Assembly: GCF_020889785.1 (NCBI RefSeq)
Contig: NZ_JACMYK010000021.1
Coordinates: 1-64,000 of the forward strand
Origin: Bradyrhizobium acaciae
GTDB lineage: Bacteria > Pseudomonadota > Alphaproteobacteria > Rhizobiales > Xanthobacteraceae
Length of the DNA: 64,000 nucleotides
Direction of reading: 5' to 3'
Below are positions 30,456 to 39,415 of the stretch, in pieces. A program made the translations under genes and the position numbers. Below the pieces are notes generated by a model. The model worked only from the letters and a program-made list of their open reading frames with translations, had not been told where the DNA came from and did no database searches. How positions within the stretch are numbered: the stretch's first letter is position 1; each line of letters begins with the position of its first letter.

Positions 30456-31907
30456 GTGAACCTCGTCGTCGTATCGAACCGCGTCTCGCGCGGAAAACCT
30501 AACGAACCCATGACGGGGGGGCTTGCAGCGGCCTTGTTGCCGGTGGTGGAAAAGACAGGGGCAATATGGGTTGGTTCCAGCGGACGTGTCCGCGACGGGA
30601 ACTTGAAGGAACCTTTTGCAGAGGTCGAAGCTCTCGGTGCGGGCGCGCTGGCGATGCTCGATCTGCCGGCCGCGCATTATGGCGGCTATTACGAAGGCTT
30701 TGCCAATTCGGCGTTGTGGCCCGCGATGCATTCGCGCGCCGACCTGATTCGTGCCTCGCACGAGGACTACACCAGCTATCGCGAAGTCAACGCGTTCATG
30801 GCGCGCGCGTTGCTGCGCTTCCGCAAGCCCGATTCCGTGTTCTGGATTCAGGACTATCACTTCCTCGCACTCGGCGCCGAATTGCGCGATCTCGGCGTGA
30901 CGCAGCCGATCGGCTTCTTCCTGCACACGCCGTGGCCGGCGCGGGCGGTGGTCGCGGGCGTGCCCAATCATCGCGAGCTGATCGAGGCGATGCTGTCCTA
31001 TGACCTGATCGGCTTCCAGACCGATGAGGATTGCGAGAACTTCCTCAGCTACGTGCAGAACGATCTCGAATTCGAGGTGCGTGGCGGCGTGATCCATTCG
31101 TCGTTCGGCCGCACCCGCGCTGCGGTGTTTCCGATCGGCATCGACCCCGGCAAGTTCGCGCAGCAGGCAACCAAGGCGATGACGCACCCCGACGTGACGC
31201 GGCTGCGGCGCAGCCTCAACGGCGAGAAGCTCGCGATCGGCGTCGACCGGCTCGATTATTCCAAGGGGCTCGTCAACCGCATCAAGGCGTTCGACAAGAT
31301 GTGGTCGCTGCATCCGAACCTGAGGCGTTCGGTGTCGCTGTTGCAGATCGCAACGCCGTCGCGCGGCGCGATCGAGGCCTATGGCAATCTCGCCAGCGAG
31401 GTGGCGAAGCTCGTCACCGACGTCAACGGCGTGCACGGCGAGGTGGACTGGACGCCGATCCGCTACCTCAACAAGGGGTTTGGCCAGGGCGTGCTCGCAG
31501 GGCTCTATCGTACGGCGCAGGTCGGCGTGGTGACGCCGCTGCAGGACGGCATGAACCTCGTCGCCAAGGAGTATGTCGCCGCACAGAATCCGGCGGATCC
31601 CGGCGTGCTGGTGCTGTCGAAATTCGCCGGCGCGGCGAACGAACTCGACGCCGCGCTCCTGGTCAATCCGCACGACATCGACGGCATGGCGCGCACATTG
31701 GCAACGGCGCTCGCGATGCCGCTGACCGAGCGGCGGATGCGCTGGGAAGCGATGATGGAGAAGCTCAACAACGGCACCATCCAGCAATGGTTCGCCGATT
31801 TCATCGAGGCGCTGCAGGATACGCACAGTGCGGGGAACGCGGCGCTGCCGGAGCCACCAACCCTGTGGCCGCGCCGCACGGCGGATTTTGCCGCGCGCTA
31901 TCACTGA
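30456..31907 (+). CDS. otsA: Trehalose-6-phosphate synthase
   Basis: 483 residues, glycosyltransferase family 20. It joins UDP-glucose and glucose-6-phosphate. Visible sites: LVVVSNRVSRGK and the substrate loop TGGLAAALL at the N-terminus, WIQDYHFLALG (the usual HDYH has Gln for the first His), RLDYSKGLVNRIKAFD, and the C-terminal DGMNLVAKEYVAAQ and GVLVLSKFAGAA motifs of nucleotide-sugar binding. Start GTG 30456 has AGGAGG eight bases upstream. The 213-base gap after otsB probably contains an additional promoter. Confidence 0.96.
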   Translation: MNLVVVSNRVSRGKPNEPMTGGLAAALLPVVEKTGAIWVGSSGRVRDGNLKEPFAEVEALGAGALAMLDLPAAHYGGYYEGFANSALWPAMHSRADLIRASHEDYTSYREVNAFMARALLRFRKPDSVFWIQDYHFLALGAELRDLGVTQPIGFFLHTPWPARAVVAGVPNHRELIEAMLSYDLIGFQTDEDCENFLSYVQNDLEFEVRGGVIHSSFGRTRAAVFPIGIDPGKFAQQATKAMTHPDVTRLRRSLNGEKLAIGVDRLDYSKGLVNRIKAFDKMWSLHPNLRRSVSLLQIATPSRGAIEAYGNLASEVAKLVTDVNGVHGEVDWTPIRYLNKGFGQGVLAGLYRTAQVGVVTPLQDGMNLVAKEYVAAQNPADPGVLVLSKFAGAANELDAALLVNPHDIDGMARTLATALAMPLTERRMRWEAMMEKLNNGTIQQWFADFIEALQDTHSAGNAALPEPPTLWPRRTADFAARYH

Positions 31908-32041
31908 GCGAACACTGAATGTGGAGGACGGGTGCGTTATTGCTCCCGTCCGTTGTTCTGTCGTGCCGGCCTGGTGCGAAATTTGCGCACGGGAGCCGGG
32001 ACCCATACGCCGCAGCGCATGTCGTGACGGGACTCATCGTC

Positions 32042-32162
32042 GTCGTCCTGGCGAAGGCCAGGACCCATAACCACCGCATTCAATTGTGAACGAGATCGTG
32101 GCCCCAGCGTCGCGCAACAATGCGCATTCGGGATAATGGGTCCCGGCCTTCGCCGGGACGAC
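32042..32162. repeat. Dispersed repeat GTCGTCCTGGCGAA...CGCCGGGACGAC family
   Basis: Third copy, from GTCGTCCTGGCGAAGGCCAGG to TTCGCCGGGACGAC. A partial relative (GAGCCGGGACCCATACGCC) sits just before it at about 31997. The rest of the 31908-32458 gap holds nothing else I can support. Confidence 0.75.
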
Positions 32163-32458
32163 ACCGATTATGTTGCGCGGCCCGTGGGCCATACTCGCGC
32201 ATTCTCGCGACATGATCTGTCCGAGGCGTGCTCTTCGTTCCCGGACAATGACGCGCGCCGGGCCGCTCGGGCCGCCGACATCGATTTGCGTTGGCCTCCG
32301 GCCGGTCGCAGGAATCGCGTGCGGCTGCCATCACGGCCGCCTAGCGCGACCTGGGGCTTGCCAATTTACCCAATATTTTCAATCCATTGGGGAAATTTTG
32401 CGCCGAAGGCCCCCGCTCCCTTGCAAAATCCGGCTGAGCCCTTCAAGAGAGGCCTCCC

Positions 32459-32548
32459 GGAGAGATGGCCGAGTGGCTTAAGGCGCACGCTTGGAAAGCG
32501 TGTGTGCGGGAAACCGTACCGTGGGTTCGAATCCCACTCTCTCCGCCA
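32459..32548 (+). tRNA. tRNA-Ser (anticodon GGA)
   Basis: A 90-nt gene with acceptor stem GGAGAGA / TCTCTCC, D arm GCCGAGTGGCTTAAGGC, anticodon loop CTTGGAAAG with GGA at 32493-32495, a long class II variable arm (TGTGCGGGAAACCGTACC region), the T arm GTGGGTTCGAATCCCAC, discriminator G and an encoded CCA end. It reads UCC and UCU codons. It stands alone at the left edge of the nucleobase region. Confidence 0.97.
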
Positions 32549-32703
32549 TTTGCACGACTTTCCACGCAAAACTACGATTTGGTGCGATTTCCTGCGACCT
32601 GCGAAAATGGCCATGCGGCGCCCGCCGGCGTTGTTGACGAGATGCCGTCCGACGCACCGTCCGGCGCTGTTCGGGCTGACCGTCAGTATGCGCGAGCTCG
32701 GCG

Positions 32704-33582
32704 CTACACCATTCCCTTGCCTGCGTCCGATCCGTGACGTCGTTGCCGGGCCTGAAGCACGAGAATGACAACCAGCGCTAGGAAAATGACGAGAAAGGAA
32801 ACTGCACTCGTCAGCGTTCCAAGCGCATAAATGTCCGGCTTTGTGACGGTGGTCGTCAGGCCCTGTAAATCAAGGGGCAGTGTGTTGACGGAGCCGATGG
32901 TCTGGCTTGAGCGTGCGAGCTCATCCCAGGACAGGGTAAATCCAAACAGACCGATACCGACGACCGACGGCAATATGATCGGCAGCACGACGTGCCGAAA
33001 TGTCTGCCAAGGCGTTGCGCCAAGGTCGCGTGCCGCCTCTTCGAGCCGGTTGTCAAATCTGTTGAAGATCGCAAACATGATCAGCAGGCCAAATGGCAGA
33101 GTCCAGGTCAGATGCGCGCCAAGGCCAGACGTAAACAGCCCCATGGCCGTTGTCCAATCTCCGACCCCGCTCTTGATGATGAAATCGTCAAGCAGGCGGA
33201 ATTCCAGGGCGATGCCGAGCGAGGTAATGATCGACGGCATGATCAGGCTTGCGATCGCAACATAGAACAGGAAGGTCGCGCCGCGGAACGATCTGCGGAA
33301 GGCCATGCCCGCTGACACGGAGAGCGCGACCGTGCACACCATGACGACGAGGCCGAGCTGCAGCGATCGCTTGAAAGCCGCCCCGATGTCGACGATGCCC
33401 GAACCGGAGAACACCTTGCCGAACCACACGAGCGACACGCCGTTCATGGGAAAGGTCAGGCCGCCATCGGGGCCCTGAAACGACAGGATATAGATCGCGA
33501 ACATCGGGCCATAGAGAAACAGGACGTAGGCAGTGAAGAACGCGGCAAGGAGATAGAAGGATCGCGGTCGCTTCTCGCCCAT
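32704..33582 (-). CDS. ABC transporter permease, PotC-like
   Basis: 292 residues with about six membrane helices and the binding-protein-dependent transport signature EEAARDLGATPWQTFRHVVLP (about 188-208), the loop that docks on the ATPase. It belongs to the spermidine/putrescine-type permease group. It starts one base after the preceding permease stop and is the last gene of a four-gene operon (ATPase, binding protein, permease, permease). The substrate is not determined; see the binding protein. Confidence 0.9.
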   Translation of the reverse strand: MGEKRPRSFYLLAAFFTAYVLFLYGPMFAIYILSFQGPDGGLTFPMNGVSLVWFGKVFSGSGIVDIGAAFKRSLQLGLVVMVCTVALSVSAGMAFRRSFRGATFLFYVAIASLIMPSIITSLGIALEFRLLDDFIIKSGVGDWTTAMGLFTSGLGAHLTWTLPFGLLIMFAIFNRFDNRLEEAARDLGATPWQTFRHVVLPIILPSVVGIGLFGFTLSWDELARSSQTIGSVNTLPLDLQGLTTTVTKPDIYALGTLTSAVSFLVIFLALVVILVLQARQRRHGSDAGKGMV

Positions 33583-33583
33583 C

Positions 33584-34465
33584 TCACAGCTCCTTGCGAA
33601 TATCGACGATCCGGGTCAGCGCCGAGATAATCAGGATCGTGATGCCGAGCAGAATGACTGCATTGGCTGCAGCCGCCGGGAATTGCAGCGCATTCAGGCG
33701 CGCCTCGATGATCTTGCCGGCAGATGCAATCTGTTGGCCGCCCATCACCCCTATCGTGACAAAATCACCCATCACGATCGTGATCACGAAAATCGAGCCG
33801 ATGACGATTCCGGGCTTTGCCAGGGGAATGATGATGTTTACCAGCGTCTGCCATCCGGTCGCGCCGGCATCATAGGCGGCTTCGATCAATCGTCGGTCGA
33901 TGCGGATCATCGAGTTGAAGATCGGCACCACCATGAAGAACGTGAAGAGATGCACGAGGGCAAGCACGACGGAAAACTCCGAGAACAGCAACCACTCCAG
34001 CGGTTGGTGGATCAACCCGGCGCCCTCGAGGCCCCTGTTGACCAGACCGTTCCGGCCAAGAAGCGGGATCCACGCAATCATGCGGATGACGTTCGATGTC
34101 CAGAACGGGATGGTGCAAAGCAGGGTGAGTACGATCTGCCAGGTTTTCGACCGGACGTGGAACGCAAGAAAATAGGCGACGGTAAACCCGATCAGAAGGG
34201 TCAGGACCCAGGTCAGCAGGCATAATTTCAGGGTCTTCAAATAGGTCTTCAGGATGGTGCAGAGATTGGGCAGATCGGCAATACATCCTTCGAACGTATC
34301 GCTGTAGCCACGCATGCTGAACGCTGGAATCATTTCGTATTCGTTGTAATCCCACGCGCTGACGATCGTCACGAGGAGTAACGGCAGCAGGAAGAACAGC
34401 GAGAAAACGAGCATCATCGGTGCGGCCTGAAGCCATGCAACGAAGGTCTTGCGTTCTTGAGTCAT
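33584..34465 (-). CDS. ABC transporter permease, PotB-like
   Basis: 293 residues, about six membrane helices. The EAA-type docking loop is EAAYDAGATGWQTLVNIIIPLAKPG (about 194-218). A large loop after helix 1 (YNEYEMIPAFSMRGYSDTF...) is typical of PotB/PotH relatives. Paired with the downstream PotC-like subunit. Confidence 0.9.
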   Translation of the reverse strand: MTQERKTFVAWLQAAPMMLVFSLFFLLPLLLVTIVSAWDYNEYEMIPAFSMRGYSDTFEGCIADLPNLCTILKTYLKTLKLCLLTWVLTLLIGFTVAYFLAFHVRSKTWQIVLTLLCTIPFWTSNVIRMIAWIPLLGRNGLVNRGLEGAGLIHQPLEWLLFSEFSVVLALVHLFTFFMVVPIFNSMIRIDRRLIEAAYDAGATGWQTLVNIIIPLAKPGIVIGSIFVITIVMGDFVTIGVMGGQQIASAGKIIEARLNALQFPAAAANAVILLGITILIISALTRIVDIRKEL

Positions 34466-34537
34466 TGAGAGGCCAATCGCAGTGATGGCGAAAGGACTTG
34501 CCGTACGCGTTGGCCCGGCAAGTCCTTCTGGATTGGA

Positions 34538-35830
34538 TCACGCAGCTATGAATTCATTCCACTTGCGCACCATGTAGTCGTTCTCGTCCATCACCGCGTT
34601 CCAGCAGGCGACGGCGCCCATGCGTTCGTCGTAGGATCCTCCATCGCGCGTGGCGCCGGCCTTCTCGAGAATCGTGCCGTCGGGCGCCTTGATGTCGCCG
34701 ACCGCGGCCTTGCCTTCCATCCAGTAGCCCCATTCGTCCGCCGTCATGTTGGCCTTGGCGGTCGAGAGCACGGCCGAATAATAACCCTGGCGATTGAGAT
34801 AGGCGCCTGCCCAGCCCGACAGATACCAGTTCACGAATTCATAGGCCCAGTCGAGCTTTGGTCCCGAGACCGCCTTCGATACACAGAACCCTGACGCCCA
34901 GGAGCGATAGCCTTCCTTGAGCGGCTGGAACGTGCAGGCGATCCCCATCGAGCGCACCTTGGTGACCGCCGGCGACCACATCGATTGAATGACGGTTTCG
35001 CCCGATGCCATCAGGTTGACGGATTCGTTGAAATCCTTCCAGAAGGCGCGGAACTGACCGGCCTTTTTGGCCTCCGTCATGATCTTCATGGTGAGATCAA
35101 TCTCGGCCTTCGTCATGTTGCCCTTGTCGGCATATGTGTGCTGGCCGCTGGCTTCGACCACCATCGCGGCATCCATGATTCCGATCGACGGAATGTTGAG
35201 GATCGAGGCCTTGCCCTTGAACTCCGGATTGAGCAGTTCAGTCCACGATGAGATCGGCCGCTTGATCAGATCGGGACGGATGCCGAGCGTGTCGGCGTTG
35301 TAGACCGTGGGGATCAGCGTCACGAATTCGGTCGGTGTCTTGGAGAAGGTCTTGGAGTTCGCTCCTTCGAGATAGAGCACCTTCCAGGGGGCGGTGCCCT
35401 GGTCGCCGATCTTCTTGCCGGTCGGCAACTGACCCTTGGTGAACACCGGCGTGATGTTGTCGAATTCCTTGATCTTCTTGGCGTCGAGGGCAAAGATATT
35501 GCCCGACGGCACGAGCTTCTTCAGTGAAAAATACTCCGTATCCAGCACGTCGAACGAGTTGGGCTGGGTGATCACACGCTTGGTCACGTCGTCGGTGGTT
35601 GCCGTGATGTATTCGATCTTGATCCCGGTATCTGCCAGACATTTCTTCGAGATCTCGTCACCTTCGTTAACTGCCGTTCCGAGGTAACGCAGCACTTTCG
35701 CATCGGCTGAACGGACATAAGGAAATCCGGTTATTGCGCCAGAGCCTGCCGCGAGGCCGACCGCGCCGGCCGCGCCCTTCAGCACGCTGCGGCGGCTGAT
35801 GCGACGATCGAATTTCGAAGATTTGCTCAT
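34538..35830 (-). CDS. ABC transporter periplasmic binding protein, PotD/PotF-like, Tat-exported
   Basis: 430 residues. The N-terminus SRRSVLKGAAGAVGLAAG is a twin-arginine signal, so the folded protein is exported by Tat. The mature part (from about VLRYLGTAVNEGDEISKKC) is a type 2 periplasmic binding protein of the polyamine family. The canonical polyamine-binding acidic residues cannot be checked here. Because the operon diverges from a ring-opening amidohydrolase gene and borders pyrimidine genes, a heterocyclic or pyrimidine substrate is a reasonable alternative to polyamines. Confidence 0.88.
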   Translation of the reverse strand: MSKSSKFDRRISRRSVLKGAAGAVGLAAGSGAITGFPYVRSADAKVLRYLGTAVNEGDEISKKCLADTGIKIEYITATTDDVTKRVITQPNSFDVLDTEYFSLKKLVPSGNIFALDAKKIKEFDNITPVFTKGQLPTGKKIGDQGTAPWKVLYLEGANSKTFSKTPTEFVTLIPTVYNADTLGIRPDLIKRPISSWTELLNPEFKGKASILNIPSIGIMDAAMVVEASGQHTYADKGNMTKAEIDLTMKIMTEAKKAGQFRAFWKDFNESVNLMASGETVIQSMWSPAVTKVRSMGIACTFQPLKEGYRSWASGFCVSKAVSGPKLDWAYEFVNWYLSGWAGAYLNRQGYYSAVLSTAKANMTADEWGYWMEGKAAVGDIKAPDGTILEKAGATRDGGSYDERMGAVACWNAVMDENDYMVRKWNEFIAA

Positions 35831-35850
35831 GATGATGATCTCCCTGGGTG

Positions 35851-36894
35851 TCAGGCCGCCCTTTCAGGCGACCGGATAGTTGCAGAACTGGCGGTCTTCA
35901 GAAGGCTCGCCTGCGTCGGGTCCCATGTGGCACGAACGCGCTCGCCGACGGTGTAGTTGGCCGCGTCGAATTGGGTTTCCGTGACCTGGGCCGAGATCTC
36001 GGGTCCATCGTCGACGGCAATGACGACGCGGACATAGGTTCCCTGGTATTCGACCTCGCTGATCGTACCTGTGACCGATGGGCCGGCGACGGTTTCGGTT
36101 GGCCGTTTCAGCATCAGCCGATCGACCCGAACGGCGAAGGTCTCATGGTTCAAGGCAATGACGTTGTGGCCGCCGATGAACTTCGCGGTGAACTCGGTTC
36201 GGGGGTGATTGAAGATTTCTCGCGGCGAGCCCTGCTGTTCGATCCGGCCGCCATTCATGAGAACCACGATATCGGCGAGCGCCATCGCCTCGTCCTGGCC
36301 ATGTGTCACATGGATGAAGGTCAGCCCAAGCTCGCGCTGCAGCTTCTTCAATTCTGCTCGCATCCGCAGCCGCAAGAACGGATCGAGCGCCGAAAGCGGC
36401 TCGTCCAGCAGCAAAATTTGAGGAGAGGTGATCAGCGCGCGCGCGAGGGCCACGCGCTGCTGCTGGCCTCCGGAGAGCTGGCCAGGCAGCCTTGCCGCAT
36501 AGGGCTGCATATCGACGAGCTCCAGCAGCTTGCTGGCCTCGGCATGGCGTGCCGACTTGGCAACGCCTTTCATTTTCAGGGCGAAGCTGACGTTGTCGAT
36601 GACAGAGAGGTGCGGGAACAGAGCGTAAGACTGAAACATCATCGCCGTGCTTCGATCGGCGGGGGGCAGGTTGGTCACATTCTTCGGACCGACCAGGATG
36701 TCGCCGGAACTGACGGCCTCGTGCCCGGCGACCATCCGCAGTGTGGACGTCTTGCCGCAGCCGGACGGCCCGAGCAGGCAACAATAGGAGCCGGCGGGAA
36801 TCTTGAGATTGATGGCGTCAACGGCGGTGACGCCGCCATACATCTTCGTCAACTGCACGAGTTCGAGCGCCGCCGTCGTTGTCATCCGCACCAT
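35851..36894 (-). CDS. ABC transporter ATP-binding protein, PotA-like
   Basis: 347 residues. Walker A GPSGCGKTS (about 42-50), Q loop MMFQSYALFPH, signature LSGGQQQR, Walker B ILLLDEPLSALD and switch His in HVTHGQDEA, followed by a C-terminal TOBE domain (about 275-340). First gene of the transporter operon, 20 bases before the binding-protein gene. ATG 36894 is taken; ATG 36885 (MTTTAALEL) is an alternative. Confidence 0.93.
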   Translation of the reverse strand: MVRMTTTAALELVQLTKMYGGVTAVDAINLKIPAGSYCCLLGPSGCGKTSTLRMVAGHEAVSSGDILVGPKNVTNLPPADRSTAMMFQSYALFPHLSVIDNVSFALKMKGVAKSARHAEASKLLELVDMQPYAARLPGQLSGGQQQRVALARALITSPQILLLDEPLSALDPFLRLRMRAELKKLQRELGLTFIHVTHGQDEAMALADIVVLMNGGRIEQQGSPREIFNHPRTEFTAKFIGGHNVIALNHETFAVRVDRLMLKRPTETVAGPSVTGTISEVEYQGTYVRVVIAVDDGPEISAQVTETQFDAANYTVGERVRATWDPTQASLLKTASSATIRSPERAA

Positions 36895-36958
36895 TCCACA
36901 TGGTCAACCGAGCCCCTGAGCGACCTTGTCGCCCCGGGGAGCTTTCGGGGATTGGAAT

Positions 36959-36998
36959 GCAACAGATGTGCCAAAAATTGCGACAGATGAGACAAAAA
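36959..36998. promoter_or_regulatory. Imperfect 19-bp direct repeat in the divergent transporter/amidohydrolase promoter region
   Basis: GCAACAGATGTGCCAAAAA (36959-36977) and GCGACAGATGAGACAAAAA (36980-36998) match at 16 of 19 positions with a 21-bp period, two helical turns. They lie 65 bases upstream of the ATPase gene and 246 bases upstream of the amidohydrolase. A repeated regulator site is likely; the regulator is not encoded nearby. No gene is seen in 36895-37243. Confidence 0.45.
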
Positions 36999-37243
36999 CT
37001 GGGCAAGTCCTGCTGTTCGGCAAAGCCGACCGTGCCATTGCGACCAAAATCGGAGCCGAGTTGTCCCTGTTAGCCGGCTTCCCTCAGCCTGTGGCTGAAC
37101 GGAAGCGGCTGGGCCGTGTCGAAAAGCGTCCCTATCGGCAAGACGATCTGGTGTGATCACGGTTTTTCGGCCGCCCGGAGGCATCGACAATCGTTATGGT
37201 CGGCCTGACCGTCTCGTCGGCCGAAGATTTGCAAGGGAAGCGC

Positions 37244-38380
37244 ATGCGCACAAATTCGGTCAACGTCGTTCGTATCCCCACCAATGGGCCCGGTGATGTC
37301 TCGGGGCTGCTGAGCCTGATCCAGCAAGGCAAGATCGATCCGAGGTCGATCGTAGCGATATTGGGCAAGACCGAGGGCAATGGTGGCGTCAACGATTTCA
37401 CGCGCGAATACGCCGTTTCAGCGCTAACGGCTGCCCTGGCTCCCTATGTCGATCTGCCACCGCAGCGTGTCGAGCAACGGATCGCGTTTGTGATGTCGGG
37501 TGGCACCGAAGGTGTGCTCAGCCCACATCTCACCGTCTTCACGCGTGACGATGTTTCCGATCGCGGCTCTGAAGTCATCTCCGGGAAGCGCCTCAGCATC
37601 GGGATGGCACACACGCGGGATTTCCTGCCCGAGGAGATCGGGCGCGATGCGCAGATCAGGGAGACGGCAAAGGCAGTCGCCGCCGCCATGGCCCAAGCTG
37701 CGATCGTCGATCCACAGGACGTGCATTTCGTGCAGATCAAGTGCCCGCTTCTGACAAGCGACCGCATTGAGGCGGCGATGGCGCGCGGCAACGAGACCGC
37801 GACCAACAGCGCATACGGTTCGATGGCGTACTCGCGTGGCGCATCGGCATTGGGGGTCGCCGTCGCACTTGGCGAGATCGAGGGCGAGATTGAGGACAAA
37901 GACGTTCTTCGGCGGTTCGATCTATTCTCGTCGGTTGCGTCCACGTCGGCAGGCATCGAGCTGATGCATAATGTGGTCATTGTGCTCGGCAATTCGGCGT
38001 CCTCGGCCGCTCCATTCACGATCGGACACGCCGTGATGCGCGACGCGATCGATTCCGCAGCCGTGATCGATGCATTGAAAAGCGTGGGACTGCTCACCGA
38101 GCACGGCTCCAAACCGTCGACGGAGACCCGCCAACTCGTCAACATCTTCGCCAAGGCGGAAGCCGCACCAAGCGGGTGCATCCGCGGATTTCGTCACGTC
38201 ATGCTTGAAGATACGGACATCAGCTCGACCCGACACGCGCGCGCGGCGGTCGGCGGATTGATTGGTGGTCTGTCGGGAACCGGCGCCGTCTATGTTTCCG
38301 GCGGAGCCGAACATCAGGGGCCGTCCGGTGGCGGGCCCGTAGCGGTGATCGCCCGGCTGTCGGACAATCAATCGGACTGA
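37244..38380 (+). CDS. Ring-opening amidohydrolase (barbiturase / cyanuric acid hydrolase family)
   Basis: 378 residues, close to the 360-380 typical of this small family (AtzD, TrzD, barbiturase). Three repeated domains each contribute a Ser-containing segment: FVMSGGTEGVLSPH, NSAYGSMAYSRGASALGVA and YVSGGAEHQGPSGGGPVAVIA, with the characteristic Lys-containing partner strands. The enzymes hydrolyse barbiturate to ureidomalonate, or cyanurate to carboxybiuret. Neighbouring pyrimidine genes favour barbiturate or a related pyrimidine. ATG 37244 has AAGGGAAG just upstream; the frame continuing back to 37196 lacks family resemblance. Confidence 0.85.
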   Translation: MRTNSVNVVRIPTNGPGDVSGLLSLIQQGKIDPRSIVAILGKTEGNGGVNDFTREYAVSALTAALAPYVDLPPQRVEQRIAFVMSGGTEGVLSPHLTVFTRDDVSDRGSEVISGKRLSIGMAHTRDFLPEEIGRDAQIRETAKAVAAAMAQAAIVDPQDVHFVQIKCPLLTSDRIEAAMARGNETATNSAYGSMAYSRGASALGVAVALGEIEGEIEDKDVLRRFDLFSSVASTSAGIELMHNVVIVLGNSASSAAPFTIGHAVMRDAIDSAAVIDALKSVGLLTEHGSKPSTETRQLVNIFAKAEAAPSGCIRGFRHVMLEDTDISSTRHARAAVGGLIGGLSGTGAVYVSGGAEHQGPSGGGPVAVIARLSDNQSD

Positions 38381-38458
38381 GGATTGGACTTCGCCTGCCG
38401 TTATGCGGATCAATCCCTCCTCATGGAGGCTTCAGCACGAAGGCGATGCCGCGCACAC

Positions 38459-39094
38459 TTACCTCGTGCCGAACATTCTGTCTCCGGCATCGCCCAGGCC
38501 CGGCACGATATAGCCGTGATCATTCAGTCTCTCGTCGATGGCGGCAGTCCAGATCGGCACGTCGGGACACTCATTCCGGAATCGGGCGATCCCCTCGGGG
38601 GCCGCGAGCAGGCAGACGAACCTGATGTCTCGGACGCCTCGCGATTTGAGCAGGCCGACTGCGGCGCAGGCTGAATTTCCCGTCGCAAGCATCGGATCCA
38701 GCAGGATGACGATGCGTTCCGACACATCCTGCGGCGCCTTGAAGAAGTACTCCACGGCCTGAAGCGTCTGCGGATCCCGGTAAAGGCCGATATGCGCCAC
38801 GCGCGCAGATGGGACGAGCGCCAGCATCCCGTCGAGAAATCCGACACCCGCCCGCAAGATCGGGGCGAGCGTGAGTTTCTTGCCGGCGATTTTGGGGGCC
38901 TTCATCGCGGCGACCGGCGTATCGATGTCGACCAACTCCAGAGGCAAGTCCCGGGTGACCTCATAGCAAAGCAGCATTCCGATCTCGTTCAGAAGCTCGC
39001 GAAAGCCCTTGGTGGAGCGATCCTTGTCGCGCATCAGCGAGAGCTTGTGCTGGACCAGAGGATGGCTGACGAGGTTCACGCTTTCTTTGATCAT
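38459..39094 (-). CDS. upp: Uracil phosphoribosyltransferase (canonical)
   Basis: 211 residues, full length. It converts uracil and PRPP to UMP. The PRPP loop is intact, [12 protein letters not shown] (131-142), and the uracil-binding end [16 protein letters not shown] is present. It is convergent with the ring-opening amidohydrolase gene (78 bases apart) and divergent from the urc1-like gene, so it provides classical salvage beside the catabolic set. Confidence 0.95.
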   Translation of the reverse strand: MIKESVNLVSHPLVQHKLSLMRDKDRSTKGFRELLNEIGMLLCYEVTRDLPLELVDIDTPVAAMKAPKIAGKKLTLAPILRAGVGFLDGMLALVPSARVAHIGLYRDPQTLQAVEYFFKAPQDVSERIVILLDPMLATGNSACAAVGLLKSRGVRDIRFVCLLAAPEGIARFRNECPDVPIWTAAIDERLNDHGYIVPGLGDAGDRMFGTR

Positions 39095-39415
39095 GGGATC
39101 GCCCTATCTGCGGTTGCGCGCGCGGAGTAGCGTGCAAGTGGCGTGCCCAATTTGCCCGAGATATAGGCACCGATCCCAGCCGCTCAGCGCAGGATGGGCG
39201 GATGACCTTGCCGTTTCCGGCCGCCGATTGCCCCTTCGTTCATGGCATTGGAAGAGAGGGGCAGGTCCTGCTCCACGGGGTCGTGATAGCGTCGTAAACC
39301 TTACCACTAATGCGCCTGTTGTGTTCAGCCGCGATTGGAACATACTGGAGAATCCTTTGGCTGCCGGTAACCGGGCTTTTTGCCGGGCGGACAGGCCATG
39401 TGTTGGTGCGTAACG

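Noticed and set aside
37244..38380. Calling it specifically cyanuric acid hydrolase (atzD)
   Set aside because: Barbiturase and cyanurate hydrolase cannot be separated by eye; context is pyrimidine metabolism, so only the family is named.
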